NCBI GenBank assembly: GCA_023427575.1
Contig: JAEZAY010000019.1
Span: 1-8,754, forward strand
DNA length: 8,754 bases
From: Bacteroidota bacterium
Lineage (GTDB): Bacteria; Bacteroidota; Bacteroidia; Chitinophagales; Chitinophagaceae
Direction of reading: 5' to 3'
Made by a program: the position numbers and the translations under genes. Positions 5,684 to 8,754 of this stretch are shown here, piece after piece (position 1 is the first letter of the stretch; each line of letters opens with the position of its first letter). The notes below the pieces were generated by a model. The model saw only the letters and a program-made list of their open reading frames with translations, was not told the origin of the DNA and did not search any database.

Positions 5684-6622
5684 ATGAACACTGCAGGCAT
5701 GCCCCTGGTGTCGGTTATACTGCCCACTTATAACCGTCGAAAATACCTGGCAACAACCATTGATAGCATACTAAAACAAACATATTCGAATTGGGAATTG
5801 TTGGTGATCGATGATGGATCGAAGGACCAGACCAATGAAATGATAGCCCCTTATCTTGAAAAGGATTCAAGAATAAAATATACGCTGTTGCCTCAGAACC
5901 GGGGCGCCAGCTATGCCCGGAACACGGGAATTGAACAGGCTGCCGGTGAGTACCTGACCTTTATTGATTCCGATGATCTGTATCATCCTGAAAAAATAGA
6001 AAGGCAGGTCAAACAATTTTTAAATACCGACTTGTCGAATGTAGGCGTGGTTACCTGCGGAAGAAATGATTACCGGGGCGGCAGGCTCTACAATAAATGG
6101 AAGCCCCGGTACCGGGGTTTTATTCAGAAAGAATTGTTTCAGGGATTACGGATTGGGGCGCAAACCTCTTTCCTGATGATCTCAAGGGCGGCGGTGCAAA
6201 CCGGAGTAAGATTTGATTTAACCATTAACGTAGTAGAAGATTTTGACCTGGTGGCACAAACGCTGAATAACGGGTTTGCACTTGATTTTGTTGACGATTA
6301 CCTGGTTGATATTTATCACCATGAAATCCAGCGTAACTTCGATTACCCCCGCGCCATCCGGGCCCGCGATTATCTCTTTACCAAGTATGCATCTTTTTTT
6401 GAAAAAAATCCCGGTATACAGGGGCCCTTTATCTCAAAGAGCATCGTTTTTTACTCCATGATCAAAACCAGGGCCTCCGATTCAACCACCCTGAATTTGT
6501 ACAGGAAAGACCATCCGCTCAGCTATCAGTTATTTTCCCTGATAAAATCGGTTCCACCCAGCCGGTTTAAAAATGCATTGATCAAAAGTTTCAAACTATT
6601 TAATAAAAAAACCGGAAAGTAA
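5684..6622 (+). CDS. GT2-family glycosyltransferase (GT-A fold)
   Basis: A 312-residue family 2 glycosyltransferase that should transfer a sugar from a nucleotide-sugar donor to a growing glycan at the cytoplasmic face of the inner membrane. The GT-A domain begins at once: VSVILPTYNRRKYLATTIDSILKQ core near 9-32, VIDDGS (41-46) for nucleotide binding, NRGASYARNTGI (72-83), and the metal-binding DxD region FIDSDD (93-98). A later acidic pair, E185-D186 in NVVEDFDL, is in the usual place for the catalytic base. The C-terminal 100 residues are basic, without a clear membrane helix, ending KSFKLFNKKTGK, which may help peripheral membrane attachment. Start at ATG 5684; an internal Met at residue 6 is a possible alternative. 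Donor and acceptor cannot be named from sequence. It follows the epimerase by 26 bases and probably shares its transcript. Confidence 0.92.
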   Translation: MNTAGMPLVSVILPTYNRRKYLATTIDSILKQTYSNWELLVIDDGSKDQTNEMIAPYLEKDSRIKYTLLPQNRGASYARNTGIEQAAGEYLTFIDSDDLYHPEKIERQVKQFLNTDLSNVGVVTCGRNDYRGGRLYNKWKPRYRGFIQKELFQGLRIGAQTSFLMISRAAVQTGVRFDLTINVVEDFDLVAQTLNNGFALDFVDDYLVDIYHHEIQRNFDYPRAIRARDYLFTKYASFFEKNPGIQGPFISKSIVFYSMIKTRASDSTTLNLYRKDHPLSYQLFSLIKSVPPSRFKNALIKSFKLFNKKTGK

Positions 6623-6650
6623 TGGTTCGGCCGGCCTGCTTTCCCTTTTT
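6614..6650 (+). terminator. Weak terminator-like hairpin at the end of the GT2 gene
   Basis: GGAAAG (6614-6619), just before the TAA stop, pairs with CTTTCC (6639-6644), then one C and five T (6646-6650). The 19-base loop contains the self-complementary GGCCGGCC (6629-6636). The order stem then T run fits a Rho-independent terminator, but the stem is short and overlaps the coding end. It may reduce, not stop, transcription into the GT4 gene. Confidence 0.3.
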
Positions 6651-6697
6651 AAAAGATTTCTGAACAATAGCAGCCTTCGGCACCGCACCCTACCACC

Positions 6698-7855
6698 ATG
6701 CTAAAAGTTATATTTACCCTCGACAGCCTTCAAACCGGCGGCGCTGAAAACAGCATTCTGGAGATCAGTTCCAAATTTTCACCCGATACCATTCCGGTCA
6801 TTGTATTTTTTTATAAGAACGATTTTCTTCGCGGCGAATTCGAAAAGCGCGGCCTGAAAGTGATATCCGTAGGCCTTACCGGTAAATACCAGTTTCGGGA
6901 AGGAATCAGGCGGTTTACGGAAATTTGCCAGAAAGAAAAGCCCGATGTTGTGGTGGGAACCCTTTTCCGGGCGGAAATCATTTCGCGGATCACCTGCAAA
7001 AAACTGGGAATCCCGATTGTGGGAACATTTGTGAATGATACTTACAGCAAAATGGAAACGGCAGGTTATTCAGCCGGCCGCAAACTAAAAGTGGGCTTAT
7101 TCTGGTTATTAAACACCTGGACCGCCCGCTATTGCCAGGCATTTTTGTCAAATGCCGAATCGATCCGGGTCAGCAATGCCCGCTCGATGATGATCCCCCT
7201 GGAAAAAATAAAAGTGATCTACCGCGGCCGCGAGCTGAGCAAATATTCCTATCATATTGAAGGCAGGCTGGAATCCCAAAAACTCCGTTTCCTAAATGTG
7301 GGTCGCCTGATTGAGAGGAAGGGCCAACTGGAAATGATTAAAGGATTTGCGCTTTTTACAAAAACTTATCCCGAGGCCGAACTTACCATTGCCGGGGAGG
7401 GCCCCTTCCGGCCGGTACTGGAACAAACGATCCGCGAGCTTGGTCTGGACGGAAAAGTGTTTTTGCTGGGCAATGTGAAGAACGTTCCCGAGCTTTTGCA
7501 TACCCATGATCTTTTTGTTTTTCCATCCCATTCCGAAGGATTCAGCGGAGCCCTGGTGGAAGCCATGCTGACCGGCATTCCGATTCTGGCTTCCGACATC
7601 CTGATGAACAAGGAAGCGGTTACCCACCTGGAAACCGGCTATCTTTTTCCGGTAACAAAAGAAAAAGAAATAGCTTCGGGGATGGCATGGGTAAACGCGA
7701 ACCGGCCCGAAGCCATCCGAATGGCAAAAGAAGCCCGGATCCGCGCCGAAAAAGAGTTTGATATTTATAATATCGCCGCCCAGCACGAGCAGTTTTACCG
7801 CGAGCTGGCCGGAAAACAAAAATCCGTACCGGTTGCTGAAATCGGGGAAGCATAA
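6698..7855 (+). CDS. GT4-family glycosyltransferase (GT-B fold)
   Basis: A 385-residue retaining glycosyltransferase of family 4 with two Rossmann-like domains. The N-terminal acceptor domain opens with VIFTLDSLQTGGAENSI, whose GGAE (14-17) is the glycine-rich loop typical of this family. The donor domain starts near residue 195: FLNVGRLIERKGQ (198-210) with Lys208, LTIAGEGP (229-236), VFLLGNV (254-260), and SHSEGFSGALVEAM (277-290). The last carries the E-x7-E pair, Glu280 and Glu288, that contacts the donor sugar nucleotide. It is likely cytoplasmic or peripheral at the inner membrane and adds one sugar to the glycan begun by other enzymes of this block. Start at ATG 6698, 75 bases after the GT2 stop; no Shine-Dalgarno. 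The final 15 residues are low-complexity. Substrate specificity is not readable. Confidence 0.93.
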   Translation: MLKVIFTLDSLQTGGAENSILEISSKFSPDTIPVIVFFYKNDFLRGEFEKRGLKVISVGLTGKYQFREGIRRFTEICQKEKPDVVVGTLFRAEIISRITCKKLGIPIVGTFVNDTYSKMETAGYSAGRKLKVGLFWLLNTWTARYCQAFLSNAESIRVSNARSMMIPLEKIKVIYRGRELSKYSYHIEGRLESQKLRFLNVGRLIERKGQLEMIKGFALFTKTYPEAELTIAGEGPFRPVLEQTIRELGLDGKVFLLGNVKNVPELLHTHDLFVFPSHSEGFSGALVEAMLTGIPILASDILMNKEAVTHLETGYLFPVTKEKEIASGMAWVNANRPEAIRMAKEARIRAEKEFDIYNIAAQHEQFYRELAGKQKSVPVAEIGEA

Positions 7856-7866
7856 TTAATTTTCAA

Positions 7867-7890
7867 TAAAGCCGTTCAATTACGGGTTTA
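7867..7890 (+). other. Hairpin between the GT4 and ABC transporter genes
   Basis: TAAAGCCGT (7867-7875) and ACGGGTTTA (7882-7890) pair over nine positions with a single G-G mismatch around a six-base loop. The arms AAAGCCG and CGGnTTT are the same as in the hairpin after pdxJ. No T run follows (ACATAACTG), so termination would be weak. It could instead be a processing or stability element in the 72-base gap, 37 bases before the next ATG. Confidence 0.4.
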
Positions 7891-7927
7891 CATAACTGAA
7901 GAAAAGAGCCAGGCTAATACTTGCAAG

Positions 7928-8754
7928 ATGAATTTGAATTTTAAAAATAATTTCTGGGGATACTTTAAGTTCTACTATAATATAGTTGGCAATAAACTGT
8001 TCATCTACCTCTTTCTGAGCATTGCCATCAGCTTTCTCGATGGTTTGGGACTGGCAATGTTCATGCCCCTGTTGCAATCGGTTGGTGGGGATGAAAACGC
8101 AGGGGCCGAGTCATTGGGCGCATTGCAGTATGTAGTCGGACTGATAGAAGCGATGGGTTTCAGTATGACCATCAGCACGGTTCTGGTGATACTGGTAGCC
8201 CTGTTTATCTTAAAAGGCGCTGTGAAATTTGTCCAGATGAACTACCAGGCCATGTTGCGCCATCTGTTTATCAAAAAGGTGCGGTTTTCACTGGTGAATG
8301 AATTGAAAGATCTCTCTTTCCGCGGCTTTCTCAAACTGGATGCCGGCCGGATTCAAAATACGCTTACCGATGAAGTGCAACGGGTGTTTCAAACCATGAC
8401 TTTCTACTTTCAGGCAGCCCAGCATTCAGCCATGCTGATCACCTATATTTTCCTTGCATTTCTTGCCAACTACCAGTTCGCTGTATTGGTAGCCGTTGGA
8501 TCTGCTATCTCTAATTTCCTGTACCGGCGCATTTATATCGCTTCCAAAAAAGCTTCGCTACAGGTTTCAAGCAAAGGGCATACATATAACAGCCTGATGA
8601 TCCAGGCAATTCAGCATTTCAAATACCTGAAATCAACCAGCTATTTTGAAAGATACAGCAACAAGCTAAAACAGGTTATCACCGATATTGAAGGCCAGAA
8701 CCGGAAACTCGGCTATTTTGCGGCCATCACCACCAGTTTAAAGGAGCCCATCAT
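7928..8754 (+). CDS. ABC exporter, N-terminal transmembrane domain, cut by the window end
   Basis: An open frame runs from ATG 7928 to the window edge without a stop: 275 complete codons and two bases. The protein starts MNLNFKNNFWGYFKFYY, a short cytoplasmic lead-in, then shows hydrophobic segments at about 24-49 (LFIYLFLSIAISFLDGLGLA), 80-102 (TISTVLVILVALFILKG) and 168-198 (SAMLITYIFLAFLANYQFAVLVAVGSA, probably two helices). Between them is a long charged helical stretch with KLDAGRIQNTLTDEVQRVF (138-156), which resembles the intracellular coupling region of type 1 ABC exporters (MsbA and PglK type). The ATP-binding domain with Walker motifs should lie beyond the window and was not seen. 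Next to glycosyltransferases, a flippase for a lipid-linked oligosaccharide or polysaccharide is the likely role, by inference. I chose the ATG at 7928 because it is the first one of the frame and lies 72 bases after the GT4 stop. Confidence 0.82.
   Translation, partial: MNLNFKNNFWGYFKFYYNIVGNKLFIYLFLSIAISFLDGLGLAMFMPLLQSVGGDENAGAESLGALQYVVGLIEAMGFSMTISTVLVILVALFILKGAVKFVQMNYQAMLRHLFIKKVRFSLVNELKDLSFRGFLKLDAGRIQNTLTDEVQRVFQTMTFYFQAAQHSAMLITYIFLAFLANYQFAVLVAVGSAISNFLYRRIYIASKKASLQVSSKGHTYNSLMIQAIQHFKYLKSTSYFERYSNKLKQVITDIEGQNRKLGYFAAITTSLKEPI

Noticed and set aside
7292..7819. 175-residue open frame antisense to the GT4 gene
   Set aside because: It lies wholly within a strongly recognisable glycosyltransferase and its translation is rich in Cys, Phe, Gly and His with no family motif, as expected for a shadow frame.
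1..8754. tRNA, rRNA, CRISPR array, insertion sequence or phage genes
   Set aside because: I saw no tRNA-like cloverleaf, regularly spaced repeats, transposase motifs or phage proteins; nearly all sequence outside the spacers is accounted for by the listed genes.

Overview
The window looks like an ordinary chromosomal segment from a member of the Bacteroidota, possibly Chitinophagales or Cytophagales (the finer placement is a guess). The pointers are a fused HisIE at the end of a histidine operon, a DUF4369-TlpA thioredoxin, a DUF2911 protein with a helical TPR-like tail, the PdxJ variant with NINK in place of the proteobacterial NIDH, no clear Shine-Dalgarno sequences, and one near-perfect Bacteroidota-type promoter (TTTG, then TAnnTTTG) in front of pdxJ.

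Layout. At 1-982 is the tail of the histidine operon on the + strand: the 3' part of hisF, then hisIE. At 984-2090, one base after the hisIE stop, is a secreted TlpA-like thioredoxin. Convergent to it on the - strand are a DUF2911 gene (2114-3217) and pdxJ (3400-4122). From 4123 to 4607 lies the largest gene-free stretch. It separates divergent pdxJ from the next block and holds the pdxJ promoter, several inverted repeats and a diverged direct repeat. From 4608 to the end, all on the + strand, is the start of a surface-polysaccharide locus: a UDP-glucuronate 4-epimerase-like enzyme, a GT2 glycosyltransferase, a GT4 glycosyltransferase and the membrane domain of an ABC exporter cut by the window edge.

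How the genes work together. HisF and HisIE carry out steps of histidine synthesis. PdxJ closes the pyridoxine ring in the DXP-dependent vitamin B6 pathway. The polysaccharide block reads as nucleotide-sugar supply, two sugar-transfer steps, and an exporter that could flip a lipid-linked glycan. The TlpA-like and DUF2911 proteins are both predicted to be exported and have no evident link to the enzymes beside them.

I did not find a new defence system, mobile element, CRISPR array or RNA gene. The observations worth a second look are small: a predicted leaderless pdxJ transcript, a GNRA hairpin abutting the DUF2911 start codon, related elements at several gene ends, the hairpin- and repeat-bearing spacer at 4123-4607, and the one-base junction of hisIE and tlpA.
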